Assembly: GCA_026004655.1 (NCBI GenBank)
Contig: BPJO01000024.1
Location: 1-42,565, forward strand
Direction of reading: 5' to 3'
Source of the DNA: Phycisphaerae bacterium
Lineage (GTDB): Bacteria; Planctomycetota; Phycisphaerae; Tepidisphaerales; Tepidisphaeraceae
Length of the DNA: 42,565 nt
The translations under genes were made by a program, and so were the position numbers. How positions within the stretch are numbered: position 1 is the first letter of the stretch; the number at the start of each line of letters is the position of its first letter. The notes under the pieces were generated by a model. That model was given only the letters and a program-made list of their open reading frames with translations. It was not told the origin of the DNA and searched no databases. Below are positions 1 through 8,246 of the stretch, in pieces.

Positions 1-10
1 ATTCGCCTTA

Positions 11-39
11 GATCGTTTTGACGTTGGGTGTAAACGATC
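11..39. repeat. 8-bp inverted repeat upstream of the AEC transporter gene
   Basis: GATCGTTT at 11-18 is the exact reverse complement of AAACGATC at 32-39, with 13 bases between. It lies about 120 bases before the first gene. No T-run follows, so it is not a clear terminator; it could be an operator or belong to a gene left of the window. Confidence 0.3.
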
Positions 40-157
40 GGATCGGGGTCCCGGCTTGCTGACTTATATAGACCCATTCCTGGCAACTGATGGTTCATAC
101 GACTCATCATAGCACTCTTGCGGACGGATCGTGGATGACTATGGTGAGCGCAACATC

Positions 158-1141
158 ATGTTGCTTCAGATTTTGCTCAATGTAACCGGACCAATCATGG
201 TCTTGATCGGGATCGGTGCCTTTTTGCGACGACGATTCAATCTGGACGTAGCGACGCTTTCCAAGTTGAATATTTATTTTGCCGTCCCGGCGTTTATTTT
301 CACCACAATCGCCTACAGTAAGCTCAATTTTGCCGCGATGGGGGGAATTGTGCTCACCACGGTCATCCAGACGTTTTTGCTGGGAGGACTGGTATTTGGT
401 TTGGGACGACTGTTAAAGGTCCCCCACGGGGTGTTGGCGAGCATCGCGTTGGCGGTGATGTTTTATAATTCGGCCAACTACGGGTTGCCTCTAGCAGAGC
501 TTGCATATCCTGCCGAAGACGGACGTTCAGGAGGGGCGGTTCAGGCGTTTATCGTTATGACACAGAACCTATTGACCTTCACTGTCGGTCTGTCAATCGC
601 GGCATCTATGAAAAGTGGTTTTGCCTGGAACGTGGTCTGGCGGATGCTACGTCTTCCGATGATTCCTGCCCTGGTTGCCGGATTACTGGCCAAGTGGTAT
701 TTGAGTTTGGATCCTTCACATGCGTTGCCGATCATCATTGCCAAACCTGCTCAGTATGTTTCGGCTTCGTTGGTGCCTTTGGCGTTGGCTACCCTAGGGG
801 CACAATTGGCGCAGAACCCCCAGTGGCCGAGATGGAAATATGTGGGTCCGGTATTGTTTTTAAGATTGGTTTATGCCCCGGTCCAGATGATCGCGCTGCT
901 TTATCTTTTCAGTTTGATGAAGATTCCGGCTTTAAATCTGTGGCCTCAGACCGGTTGGCCTGCTCAACTGTTGATTCTCACGGCGGCCGTTCCGACGGCT
1001 GTCAATACACTCCTTTTGACTTTGGAGTTGGAGGGAGATGCCAAATTAGCCGCTGACTGTGTCTTTTGGACGACGGTTTGTTCGTGCCTGACGATTCCAT
1101 TTTGGATTTATGGTTTATGGGCTTATTTCGGGGTTCACTAG
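158..1141 (+). CDS. AEC family transporter (auxin efflux carrier / malate permease type)
   Basis: Integral inner-membrane protein of about 327 residues with roughly ten hydrophobic segments, laid out in two halves as in the AEC family, whose bacterial members export or import organic acids such as malate. The N-terminal segment runs from the initiator into TGPIMVLIGIGAFLRRR, and the last helices hold the AAVPTAVNTLLLTLELEGD stretch, which fits the conserved C-terminal half with a Pro and Asn inside a helix. An in-frame GTG lies 27 bases upstream at 131, but the ATG at 158 begins directly before the first membrane helix and is preferred; the ribosome site (GGTGAG) is weak either way. It converges with the LutA-like gene, leaving only 9 bases between the two stops. 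Substrate cannot be read from sequence. Confidence 0.85.
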   Translation: MLLQILLNVTGPIMVLIGIGAFLRRRFNLDVATLSKLNIYFAVPAFIFTTIAYSKLNFAAMGGIVLTTVIQTFLLGGLVFGLGRLLKVPHGVLASIALAVMFYNSANYGLPLAELAYPAEDGRSGGAVQAFIVMTQNLLTFTVGLSIAASMKSGFAWNVVWRMLRLPMIPALVAGLLAKWYLSLDPSHALPIIIAKPAQYVSASLVPLALATLGAQLAQNPQWPRWKYVGPVLFLRLVYAPVQMIALLYLFSLMKIPALNLWPQTGWPAQLLILTAAVPTAVNTLLLTLELEGDAKLAADCVFWTTVCSCLTIPFWIYGLWAYFGVH

Positions 1142-1150
1142 GTCCAAGCA

Positions 1151-1903
1151 TTAAAATCCACGGGTGTCGATTCCCATGGCTTCGGCCAGAATCTGGGCAA
1201 TATGGCGAACCTCGGTTTTCACGCCTCTACGGTTGCACATTCCGCTGATGTTCATCGTGCACCCGGCGTCATTGCAGATGGTCGTTGGGGCTTGGGTTGC
1301 TCGAATACAATTTACCTTGTCTTCGACGATTGCCTCACTGATAGCCGGGTATTTCAGGGCAAAAGTTCCGCCAAAACCACAGCATTGATCGGATTTTTCC
1401 ATGGGTACGAACTCGATATTTCCGATCTGCTTTAAGAGTTGGACGGCTTCATCCTTGAGTCCGATACCCCGGCTGTGGCACGTGTAATGAAAGGTCATTC
1501 GATGGACTTCGGGCAAAGCATAGGATCTGAAATTGACTTTCAAAACCTTCGTGAGGAACTCGACGAACTCGAACGTTCGGGATCGGACCTTTTCCATACG
1601 GGCTGACCAGTCCGGGTCGTGAGAGAGCAGTTCGTGATATTGTTCACGCACCATCGCGACACAAGAACCGGACGGACTGACGACATAGTCATATGGTTCG
1701 AATATTTCGATGAACCGTTTGGCAAGCCGAGCCGACTCGGTATGAAACCCGTTGTTGAAAAAAGGTTGTCCACAGCAGGTTTGGTTTTCAGGAAAAACGA
1801 CGTGACAATCTAGTTTTTCTAGTATTTTAGTAATTGCCACCCCTACCTCAGGATAATACTGATCTGTCAGACACGTGATGAATAAAGCGACTTTTTTTGG
1901 CAT
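1151..1903 (-). CDS. lutA: LutA-like (Fe-S)-binding oxidoreductase subunit, two CCG domains
   Basis: A 250-residue protein with two cysteine-rich (CCG) domains as in LutA/YkgE and the C-terminal part of GlcF and heterodisulfide reductase HdrB. Visible cysteines are C11, CCG at 43-45, C142, CCG at 174-176 and the C210-x4-C215 pair. In Bacillus subtilis LutA works with LutB and LutC to oxidise L-lactate to pyruvate. Length matches LutA (about 240). Neither lutB nor lutC lies next to it: the neighbours are a transporter and a secreted protease. The upstream AEC transporter could carry an organic acid that this protein helps oxidise, but that is inference. No good ribosome site is seen before the ATG. 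The family is clear; the exact substrate is not. Confidence 0.85.
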   Translation of the reverse strand: MPKKVALFITCLTDQYYPEVGVAITKILEKLDCHVVFPENQTCCGQPFFNNGFHTESARLAKRFIEIFEPYDYVVSPSGSCVAMVREQYHELLSHDPDWSARMEKVRSRTFEFVEFLTKVLKVNFRSYALPEVHRMTFHYTCHSRGIGLKDEAVQLLKQIGNIEFVPMEKSDQCCGFGGTFALKYPAISEAIVEDKVNCIRATQAPTTICNDAGCTMNISGMCNRRGVKTEVRHIAQILAEAMGIDTRGF

Positions 1904-2040
1904 GGGAATTTTCGTGTAATTTCAGAAAATTTTTCGTAATTTAACAACTCAAATCAGAGCTTCATCAAAATTTGTACCGGTGCTCACAGATTTAATATAT
2001 CATAATGTACTGTTCGGCGGTTACGAACGGGAAACATCTT

Positions 2041-2979
2041 ATGAAAATCAACCCCTCCTTCGTGCTATTCAGTTGCGTGGTTCTTTCTGGACAAGCCTTC
2101 GGGTTGGTGCGTCATTATGATCCCTATGAAACGTCGAATGGCGATCCGACCGGACCTTTCCAATGGTTTGCCCGTTTCAACGGCAACGCGGCTGCGATCG
2201 CGATCGGACCCAACCATATTTTGACCACTCGTCATCAAGGAGGTGGGGTCGGATCCACAGTGGTTTTTCCTAACGGACCCAACGCGGGGACCTACACCGT
2301 CAACTCTCAAACCCTTATCGGGGGAGCTAACACTGATTTACGCGTTCTGACCATCAGCGGGACACTTTCGACCTATGCGTCTCTTTATACCGGTTCGACG
2401 AGCGGAAAGACGGCTTTGATCGGCGGATTCGGACCGACTCGGGGTTCTACTTTTTATACCAACTCTTCCAGTCAATTGATTGGTTACAGTGTTTCGACCC
2501 CGTCGGGGAACAGTTATTCCCTCCTATTTGGGCAAAACCGGATCGATGCTCTGGGAACCAGCGGGGGAACTTGGAACACAACCCCCCTACTGTTAGCCGA
2601 TTTTGACGGACCCGAATCGGTCAGTTCACCCTATACAGGAATTGCCCCTGCTGCGACTGACAAAGTGGACTACGAAGCTGCGCTAGCAGAAGGTGATTCC
2701 GGGGGTGGGTGGTTCATCAACGTCTCAGGGACGTGGAAACTGGCAGGATTGTCTCATGCCTCTTCCCTAGTTCGGATTAATGGGGGTGTTGTGGGAGATT
2801 ACAGCAACCCTGCGAACGGTACGCCAGCCTTTTTATTCGGCGGGCAAATTGCTGCGGTTGACTTAACACCGTTTTACTCCGAAATCACGTCCAGTATCCC
2901 AGAACCAACTTGCCTGGGAGTGATCATGATCGGCGGAATATTCCTCACCCGCCGACGATACCAAAGTCGACCGCAATAA
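2041..2979 (+). CDS. Secreted trypsin-like serine protease with PEP-CTERM anchor
   Basis: Using the ATG at 2041 gives 312 residues; an in-frame ATG at 2005 adds 12 residues ahead of a clear signal peptide and is disfavoured. Residues 1-21 form the signal peptide. A chymotrypsin-fold triad can be assigned: His65 in LTTRHQGG, Asp99 in NTDLRVL and Ser220 in EGDSGGGWF, in the right order and spacing for a compact S1-like protease. The C-terminus has Pro-Glu-Pro at 287-289, a hydrophobic stretch and a final RRR cluster, the PEP-CTERM signal that exosortase-type enzymes process. So the product is probably exported, anchored or released at the cell surface. No exosortase gene is in the window. Substrate is unknown. 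Confidence 0.82.
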   Translation: MKINPSFVLFSCVVLSGQAFGLVRHYDPYETSNGDPTGPFQWFARFNGNAAAIAIGPNHILTTRHQGGGVGSTVVFPNGPNAGTYTVNSQTLIGGANTDLRVLTISGTLSTYASLYTGSTSGKTALIGGFGPTRGSTFYTNSSSQLIGYSVSTPSGNSYSLLFGQNRIDALGTSGGTWNTTPLLLADFDGPESVSSPYTGIAPAATDKVDYEAALAEGDSGGGWFINVSGTWKLAGLSHASSLVRINGGVVGDYSNPANGTPAFLFGGQIAAVDLTPFYSEITSSIPEPTCLGVIMIGGIFLTRRRYQSRPQ

Positions 2980-3031
2980 GAACTTATCCATAGACGGGCT
3001 AAGAAACTCGTCATCTCGGTTCATCCGGGCT

Positions 3032-3274
3032 TCACACCGCGCGGGATTCCCCCGGAGACCGCTGGGTTTCACGACGGTTGCGATCGGACCGTCCGATCCA
3101 AGTTTGAACCCACAACCATGACAAACCAGCCAAAAAGATCAATAAACCCAGCGGCAACAAGGCGATTGTCATCATCAGGACCATACCGATTACGGTTACC
3201 AAACCTGCCAAAGTCAGGTAAATCCGATGCCATTGACGGCTTCTGATTTCCAGATCCATGTCTGTTACCGCCAT
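3032..3274 (-). CDS. Small two-helix membrane protein, function unknown
   Basis: An 80-residue protein with a polar N-terminus (MAVTDMDLEIRSRQWHR), two hydrophobic segments at about 18-38 and 40-58, and a very basic tail. A strong ribosome site, AGGAGG, sits six to seven bases before the ATG, which supports a real gene. It may share its direction with the glycosyltransferase gene at 3429-4769, which would lie upstream of it. I do not recognise the family. Confidence 0.6.
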   Translation of the reverse strand: MAVTDMDLEIRSRQWHRIYLTLAGLVTVIGMVLMMTIALLPLGLLIFLAGLSWLWVQTWIGRSDRNRRETQRSPGESRAV

Positions 3275-3428
3275 AAAACCTCCTCACAGGAAATGATTAC
3301 TTATGATAGGCACTGAGCCTGACCATTTTCCTGGGGTTGAGGAATAATCGATGGGGCAAGGGTTCTGAATGACGGATAAGAAAAAGCGTCGATTCGGTCT
3401 ATCCGATTCTGGACGATTTTATGTTTTT

Positions 3429-4769
3429 TTAAGCCGCGTGGGATGAGTTAATGTTCTGATCTCGGGTTGGCGACATGCTGGACTGGATCCGGGCATAAAG
3501 CTTCTCAAAGCAAGCCGTTCGGTGCTCGCGGCTCATCTGCTTTGCCCGAACGAACCCACCCTGACCCAGTCTTTCGAGCAGGTCTGGTTCTTCGTACAGC
3601 CTTTTCATGGCCCGGGTGATTTCGGAAATGAGCTGAGGGGGATGGATCGGTGGGATGCAAAATCCGCAGGTCTCATCGACGAACATCGCAGGGCTGGTGG
3701 TTTTGGCACAGATCACGGGTTTTCGAAGCGCCAGTGCTTCTGCTACGCACCCGATGCTGTCTCGTAACGCCGGGTGCACCAAGACCTGACACGATGCCAC
3801 TGCGTTGACACATTCGTTGTAGGGTTGATCCCCTAAAAATCGCACCCGGTTTTCTAGTCCCAACGATTTTACCAGTTTCTGCAAATCTTTTCGTGCAGGT
3901 CCGTCCCCGATCAGGTCATAGATAGCGTTTGGAAGGTCAGCTTGCGCGAAAGCTTTGATTCCGTAATGTAATCCGCGCCAGCGTTCCATTCGACCGACGC
4001 TCAAGAACTGAAACGGTTCTCCCGGTTGACGCACCCGAACCGGGATATTCTCCCACCGGTCGGCAGGATGGGCAACGGCTTCCATCAGCTCGATCTGTCG
4101 ATCGAACCGTTTTTTCATTCGATCGTAGGTTTCGTAGGTGCTGGCAATAAGCACCGAGGCAGCGCGGGCGGTCCGGTTCACCAACGGATCCCGCTCCATG
4201 ATCGATCGAATCATCCATCGGAATACGTCTTGGATCATTCCTTTGTAACCCACATCCCATTTGAATCCCCACGGAATCGAGTCCCCACCCCCGACGGGCC
4301 CCCAAATGAAAGGTAAGTGTTTTTGATACGCCACCAACCCCCCGGCGGAGGGCATCCAGTAACGCACAAACGACGAATGCTGAATTGCTTCAATGGTCGG
4401 GTCTTTTTCAATAATCCGTCTGGCAATCCGCGCGGCTTTGAGTTGCCATAAGTAGTAGTAAATATTAACTGTTAGAGGACTTTTCCATAACCAAGCCAGC
4501 TTCGGAATCGAAACGAACGTGGCGGTGATCGGATAGTGCTTTTCGGTGGGATTGAACAAATACTTTTCAAAACCGGGTCGGCTTTCCTCGTGACAGATCA
4601 CGTGTACCGGTCGGTGTGTAGCTGCCCCTCGGACGGCGGCCCAGCCGACACCCATCTCACTACCACGCCCGGGTTCACAGGCAAAGGCGATAAAAAGCAT
4701 CTTCCGAAAAGGCATCTGTAAGAATTGCTTCGGCGACACTAACTTGTGACTGTAGGAATATTCATCCAC
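3429..4769 (-). CDS. Glycosyltransferase, GT4-type (GT-B fold)
   Basis: A 446-residue cytoplasmic or membrane-associated glycosyltransferase. The C-terminal half (about 250-410) is a typical Glycos_transf_1 domain: FLSVGRMERWRGLH at 255-268 opens it, LIGDGPARKDLQKLV follows at about 286, FLGDQPYNE near 311, and CVAEALALRKPVI at 341-353 is the nucleotide-sugar binding region. The N-terminal half starts with the GRGSEMGVGW loop near 34-43, the acceptor side. An alternative start at residue 19 (4715) would open directly at the Rossmann strand and is equally plausible. The family builds polysaccharide, lipopolysaccharide or glycolipid; no other polysaccharide genes adjoin it, so the acceptor cannot be named. 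The stop is followed on the minus strand by a short A-run but no clear terminator. Confidence 0.85.
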   Translation of the reverse strand: MDEYSYSHKLVSPKQFLQMPFRKMLFIAFACEPGRGSEMGVGWAAVRGAATHRPVHVICHEESRPGFEKYLFNPTEKHYPITATFVSIPKLAWLWKSPLTVNIYYYLWQLKAARIARRIIEKDPTIEAIQHSSFVRYWMPSAGGLVAYQKHLPFIWGPVGGGDSIPWGFKWDVGYKGMIQDVFRWMIRSIMERDPLVNRTARAASVLIASTYETYDRMKKRFDRQIELMEAVAHPADRWENIPVRVRQPGEPFQFLSVGRMERWRGLHYGIKAFAQADLPNAIYDLIGDGPARKDLQKLVKSLGLENRVRFLGDQPYNECVNAVASCQVLVHPALRDSIGCVAEALALRKPVICAKTTSPAMFVDETCGFCIPPIHPPQLISEITRAMKRLYEEPDLLERLGQGGFVRAKQMSREHRTACFEKLYARIQSSMSPTRDQNINSSHAA

Positions 4770-4809
4770 CCATCAATTATCAGACGCCACTACAACCGGT
4801 TCTAAGAAT

Positions 4810-5169
4810 TCAACTCTTATTTCCACCTAACAAATGACACCATTTACAGTTGCAATCGTTTGGCCCCTGAACCGACGCATGATGATCAACGGTCAGCGGA
4901 CAATGTTCGGACGGGTCTTTTGCCTTTTCCCGACACGGACAACCACACCCGTCAACCACCGAATCGCGCACTACCCGTTGCAAATAGGGTTTTCCACAGT
5001 ACGAACGGTTGCATTGGATGACACGTAACGGGCAACGCTCACAGATCTCTGCCCGTTCGGTCCAACGGGGATGTTGACGGGTCCAACCTAGATCCCGAAA
5101 CCGCGATACTACCGCTTTGAATGTGGCCCGTCCGACCCCCCACAAATGTCCTGATAAGGCGTATGACAT
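4810..5169 (-). CDS. Cysteine-rich hypothetical protein
   Basis: A 119-residue protein with 11 cysteines, all after residue 43. They occur as ICERC, a C-x4-C pair in QCNRSYCGK, CGCPC, EHCP and CNCKWC, a layout that suggests metal or Fe-S binding, perhaps two clusters. The N-terminal 40 residues lack cysteine and contain FKAVVSRFRDLGWTR, a basic helix. There is no signal peptide or membrane segment. It reads in the same direction as the downstream glycosyltransferase gene, 40 bases away. I do not recognise a named family. The ribosome site before the ATG is poor, so the start is uncertain. Confidence 0.6.
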   Translation of the reverse strand: MSYALSGHLWGVGRATFKAVVSRFRDLGWTRQHPRWTERAEICERCPLRVIQCNRSYCGKPYLQRVVRDSVVDGCGCPCREKAKDPSEHCPLTVDHHASVQGPNDCNCKWCHLLGGNKS

Positions 5170-5242
5170 ATCCGTTTTGTTTATCGGACGGTCTTGACTT
5201 GAACCTTCAATGCCACCCGAAGATGATACGCGCCTGGTGGTG

Positions 5243-5569
5243 TCAGGTCCCTAAGAGATGATCGAACTGGATCCCGATCCGATACCCCGTCGCAGAGGGT
5301 TCGCATCGAACCACTTTCCCGCGAGCGTTAAACCCCTTTTTGAACCCGTCCGGTGGAAAACTTAGCGTCACCGATGCTCCACGATGGATCATTCGGTTCG
5401 TGTATCCCCCCACTCCGCTGACGGACCAATCTCTTAATTCCAGTTGTAGTGGCTGATGATTCGACGTGACCAACCCGTTGATCGATCCGTAAATGGGACG
5501 ACGTGGAAACAATCGTCTTTCATCGGTTGGTCCCGATCCTGTCGAGTCGGATTTCATAAGATTGAACAT
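5243..5569 (-). CDS. PilZ domain protein (cyclic-di-GMP receptor)
   Basis: A 108-residue single-domain PilZ protein. The two c-di-GMP binding motifs are intact: the RxxxR motif at Arg19-Arg23 within ERRLFPRR, and the D-x-S-x-x-G motif at Asp47-Ser49-Gly52 (DWSVSGVGG). The rest is the six-stranded barrel ending in YRIGIQFD. PilZ proteins bind c-di-GMP and pass the signal to partners in motility, secretion or polysaccharide synthesis. TAGGTG precedes the ATG with good spacing. It diverges from cobA-hemD. Flagellar genes and an HD-GYP protein elsewhere in the window fit a c-di-GMP circuit, though no partner is adjacent. Confidence 0.85.
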   Translation of the reverse strand: MFNLMKSDSTGSGPTDERRLFPRRPIYGSINGLVTSNHQPLQLELRDWSVSGVGGYTNRMIHRGASVTLSFPPDGFKKGFNARGKVVRCEPSATGYRIGIQFDHLLGT

Positions 5570-5667
5570 GATTCACCTACCCAATGATGGTTTGTGCCCG
5601 TAAAATCCCTATGATCCTCATCGGCTGATTTGTCGGCATATTTGATTTTTGATTTCCGGGCGAGGTC

Positions 5668-7278
5668 ATGTTGAGCGATATTCTGAAACCAGGAACCGTA
5701 GCGTTGGTGGGAGCAGGACCCGGGGACCCAGGTCTAATCACCCTCAGGGGCATGCGTTTATTGGAACAAGCCGACACCGTCGTTTATGACTATTTGGCTT
5801 CGCCTAAGCTTCTTCGTTATGCGCCAACCGCACAACATTTATTTGTCGGGAAAATCGCCAGCCGGCATTCTCTGACCCAAGATCAGATCAACGCGCTCCT
5901 GATCGAAAAAGCCCAATCCGGACATAAAGTCGTCAGACTCAAGGGAGGAGATCCGTTTGTTTTCGGACGGGGTGGTGAAGAAGCCGAAGCCCTCCGTCAA
6001 GCCGGGATCCCCTTTCTTGTCGTCCCCGGAATCACCGCTGCTATTGCCGCCCCCGCTTATGCCGGGATTCCCGTCACCCATCGGGATTTTAATTCCTCTT
6101 TCACCCTGATCACCGGACACGAAAAGGAACAGGCTTACCAGGACCCGGAAACCCTAACCCGTACGCCCGCAACCGGCGCCAGCGACCTTGACTGGTCCGT
6201 TATCGCCAAATTGCCCTGTCTTGCGTTTTACATGGGCGTCAAATCCCTACCCCGGATTACAGAAAAGCTCATTCAGCACGGGATGGACCCCCAAACCCCC
6301 GCAGCCACCGTCCAATGGGGAACAACCCCCCGTCAGCGAACTTGCGTTGCCACGCTTCAGACCCTGGCCAAAGCCGTCCAACAAGCCGGAATCGGTGCGC
6401 CGGCCATCACGATCATTGGAAAGGTCGTCAACCTTCGGCAAACGCTGAACTGGTTCGAATCCCGACCCCTGTTCGGGCAAACCATCGTTGTGACTCGGAC
6501 CCGCGACCAAGCCAGCGAACTATCCGTCCGTCTGGAAGCCCTCGGGGCTCATGTCTTAGAAGCGCCGACCATTGAAGTTACGCCCAACCCGGATCTGACA
6601 CCCCTGAACAGGATTTTTTGTTCATCGGTCTCTGCAACTTTGCCCAGAACGTTTATTTTCACCAGTAGTAACGGCGTTCGATTCATTCGTGATTATCTGA
6701 GATCCAACCGGCTCGACGCCCGGACATTGGCGGGTTCACAAATCGCTGTCATCGGTCAAGCCACTGCCCAAGCCGTCCGGGACTGGCTTTGCATTGAACC
6801 GGACATTGTTCCCGAACGGGCTGTGGCCGAGACACTGGCCGAAACACTGATCGAGCGTGGAGATGTAGCTCAGCGACATTTTGTACTTCTAAGGGCTGAA
6901 ATCGCCCGACCCGTCCTAGTCGAACGACTCCGCCAGGCCGGAGGGACCGTTGAAGATATCCCCGTCTATCAGACCCGACTCGTCCCGCAACTCCCTGCAG
7001 AACTTCTTGACGCCCTGGCTGCTAGGCAAGTCCATTGGATCAGCTTTACCAGCAGCAGCACCGTCCAAAACTTCATCTCCCTGTTGGGAAACAATTATCA
7101 GGAAAAGCTGGTAGGGGTACGAATCGCCAGCATCGGGCCGATCACCACCCAGACCATTCGCTCGTTCGGGCTTGAACCGACGGTCGTTTCCGAAAAAGCC
7201 GACGTCGTGTCCCTCGTGCAGTCGATCCTCGAGTACGGGACCGGTCGCGCTTCCACAACAACTCGTCCGAACCCGTAA
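5668..7278 (+). CDS. cobA-hemD: Fused uroporphyrinogen-III C-methyltransferase / uroporphyrinogen-III synthase
   Basis: A 536-residue bifunctional tetrapyrrole enzyme. Residues 1-265 are the SAM-dependent CobA (SUMT) domain: VGAGPGDPGL at 14-23, RLKGGDPFVFGRGGEE at 90-105 and the PGITAAIAAPAYAGIPVTHR segment near 120-139. CobA turns uroporphyrinogen III into precorrin-2, the first step to sirohaem and cobalamin. Residues from about 270 to 520 are a HemD domain, starting at GQTIVVTRTRDQASEL and ending with FTSSSTVQNF and a SIGPITTQTI strand, which closes and flips hydroxymethylbilane into uroporphyrinogen III. Such fusions are known in several phyla. GAGG lies before the ATG. A stretch near 165-185 (RTPATGASDLDWSV) extends the usual CobA loop. 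The YceI gene follows 110 bases downstream. Confidence 0.95.
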   Translation: MLSDILKPGTVALVGAGPGDPGLITLRGMRLLEQADTVVYDYLASPKLLRYAPTAQHLFVGKIASRHSLTQDQINALLIEKAQSGHKVVRLKGGDPFVFGRGGEEAEALRQAGIPFLVVPGITAAIAAPAYAGIPVTHRDFNSSFTLITGHEKEQAYQDPETLTRTPATGASDLDWSVIAKLPCLAFYMGVKSLPRITEKLIQHGMDPQTPAATVQWGTTPRQRTCVATLQTLAKAVQQAGIGAPAITIIGKVVNLRQTLNWFESRPLFGQTIVVTRTRDQASELSVRLEALGAHVLEAPTIEVTPNPDLTPLNRIFCSSVSATLPRTFIFTSSNGVRFIRDYLRSNRLDARTLAGSQIAVIGQATAQAVRDWLCIEPDIVPERAVAETLAETLIERGDVAQRHFVLLRAEIARPVLVERLRQAGGTVEDIPVYQTRLVPQLPAELLDALAARQVHWISFTSSSTVQNFISLLGNNYQEKLVGVRIASIGPITTQTIRSFGLEPTVVSEKADVVSLVQSILEYGTGRASTTTRPNP

Positions 7279-7388
7279 TAATCTCCACTCCCACAGATAA
7301 TAAATCATCTGATTCGTTGGCATGGCCGCTCGCTTTTTTACGACTCCCCTGCCTATGATGAAATACTTTTGTTTAGCGAAAGGGAAAC

Positions 7389-7955
7389 ATGCACACGCGC
7401 TTCATAGCTCTCGGTCTTATTCTTTTCTCCGTCGTCTCGTATGCCCCGGCTCAGTCCTATTCGGTCGATCCGATTCATAGTTCGTTTTTGTTCAAGGTCA
7501 AGCACGTTGATACCGCTTGGTTTTATGGCCGATTCAACAAATCGTCCGGTGTAATCAAAACCGAATCCGGCGCCCCGACCGAACTGCACATCGTGGTCGA
7601 TGCCCAAAGCGTTGACACCGCCAACTCAGCCCGGGATGACCATCTGCGCGGACCCGACTTTTTTGACGTCAAACAGTTTCCTGATATCACTTTCAAAAGT
7701 ACTTCGATCCGACCAGGCCAGAATCCCGACGAGTACGAAGTGTCTGGGGAGTTGACTCTTCACGGTACGACGAAACCGATTTCACTTACCCTTCGAAAAA
7801 CCGGTGAAGGAAAAAACGTGCAAGGTAAACCCGTCATCGGATTTGAAACCAGTTTCACTATCAAACGAAGCGAGTTCGGTGTGAGCGGCTATGTTAATAA
7901 AGGGATAGGGGATGAAGTTACACTGATCGTCAGTATCGAAGCCATCCAACAGTAG
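7389..7955 (+). CDS. YceI family periplasmic protein
   Basis: A 188-residue secreted protein with a signal peptide (residues 1 to about 21, ending SYAPAQ) and one YceI/lipocalin-like domain. Family marks are SYSVDPIHSSFLFKVKH at the start of the mature protein, VDTANSARDDHLRGPDFFDV in the middle with the FPDITFKST strand, and the ELTLHGTTKPISL strand followed by FTIKRSEFGVSGY. Characterised YceI-fold proteins bind isoprenoid-like lipids in a long hydrophobic cavity; the physiological role is often unknown. A good ribosome site (AAAGGGAAA) precedes the ATG. The gene is closed by the terminator at 7984-8013. Confidence 0.93.
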   Translation: MHTRFIALGLILFSVVSYAPAQSYSVDPIHSSFLFKVKHVDTAWFYGRFNKSSGVIKTESGAPTELHIVVDAQSVDTANSARDDHLRGPDFFDVKQFPDITFKSTSIRPGQNPDEYEVSGELTLHGTTKPISLTLRKTGEGKNVQGKPVIGFETSFTIKRSEFGVSGYVNKGIGDEVTLIVSIEAIQQ

Positions 7956-7983
7956 CTTGCTTTCGAATCTGCGTTATGGTGAC

Positions 7984-8013
7984 GGAACAGATCTCTCGAT
8001 CTGTTCCTTTTTT
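7984..8013 (+). terminator. Rho-independent terminator after the YceI gene
   Basis: GGAACAGATC (7984-7993), a TCTC loop and GATCTGTTCC (7998-8007) form a perfect 10-bp hairpin followed at once by six T residues (8008-8013). It lies 29 bases past the YceI stop codon. Confidence 0.92.
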
Positions 8014-8084
8014 ATTGTGATGCCGGTCGGTCTGATTGGTGAGATTCAATAGACAAGTGAATGGTCTTTCCGGCAATCGAAATT

Positions 8085-8123
8085 GACGCAAAATAGTACA
8101 AAAAAGACGCAATTTGTTATAAT
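8085..8123 (+). promoter_or_regulatory. Extended -10 promoter with paired GACGCAA boxes before the giant surface-protein gene
   Basis: TATAAT at 8118-8123 is a perfect -10 and is preceded by TGT, giving an extended -10 (TGnTATAAT). No good -35 hexamer lies 16-18 bases upstream. Instead GACGCAA occurs twice, at 8085-8091 and 8106-8112, 21 bases apart, about two helical turns. This pattern fits an activator-dependent promoter. The transcript would have a leader of about 115 bases before the ATG at 8247. Confidence 0.5.
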
Positions 8124-8246
8124 ATTGCTTATTTCGCCCGTTAAGATCCCTCTATTCGTCGCATCGGCGTTATTTTACTCATCATCTCGTGTAACGCCGA
8201 CCTATCGGTGAATGTGACGCAAGCGGTGGTAGAGGAGACACATCCC

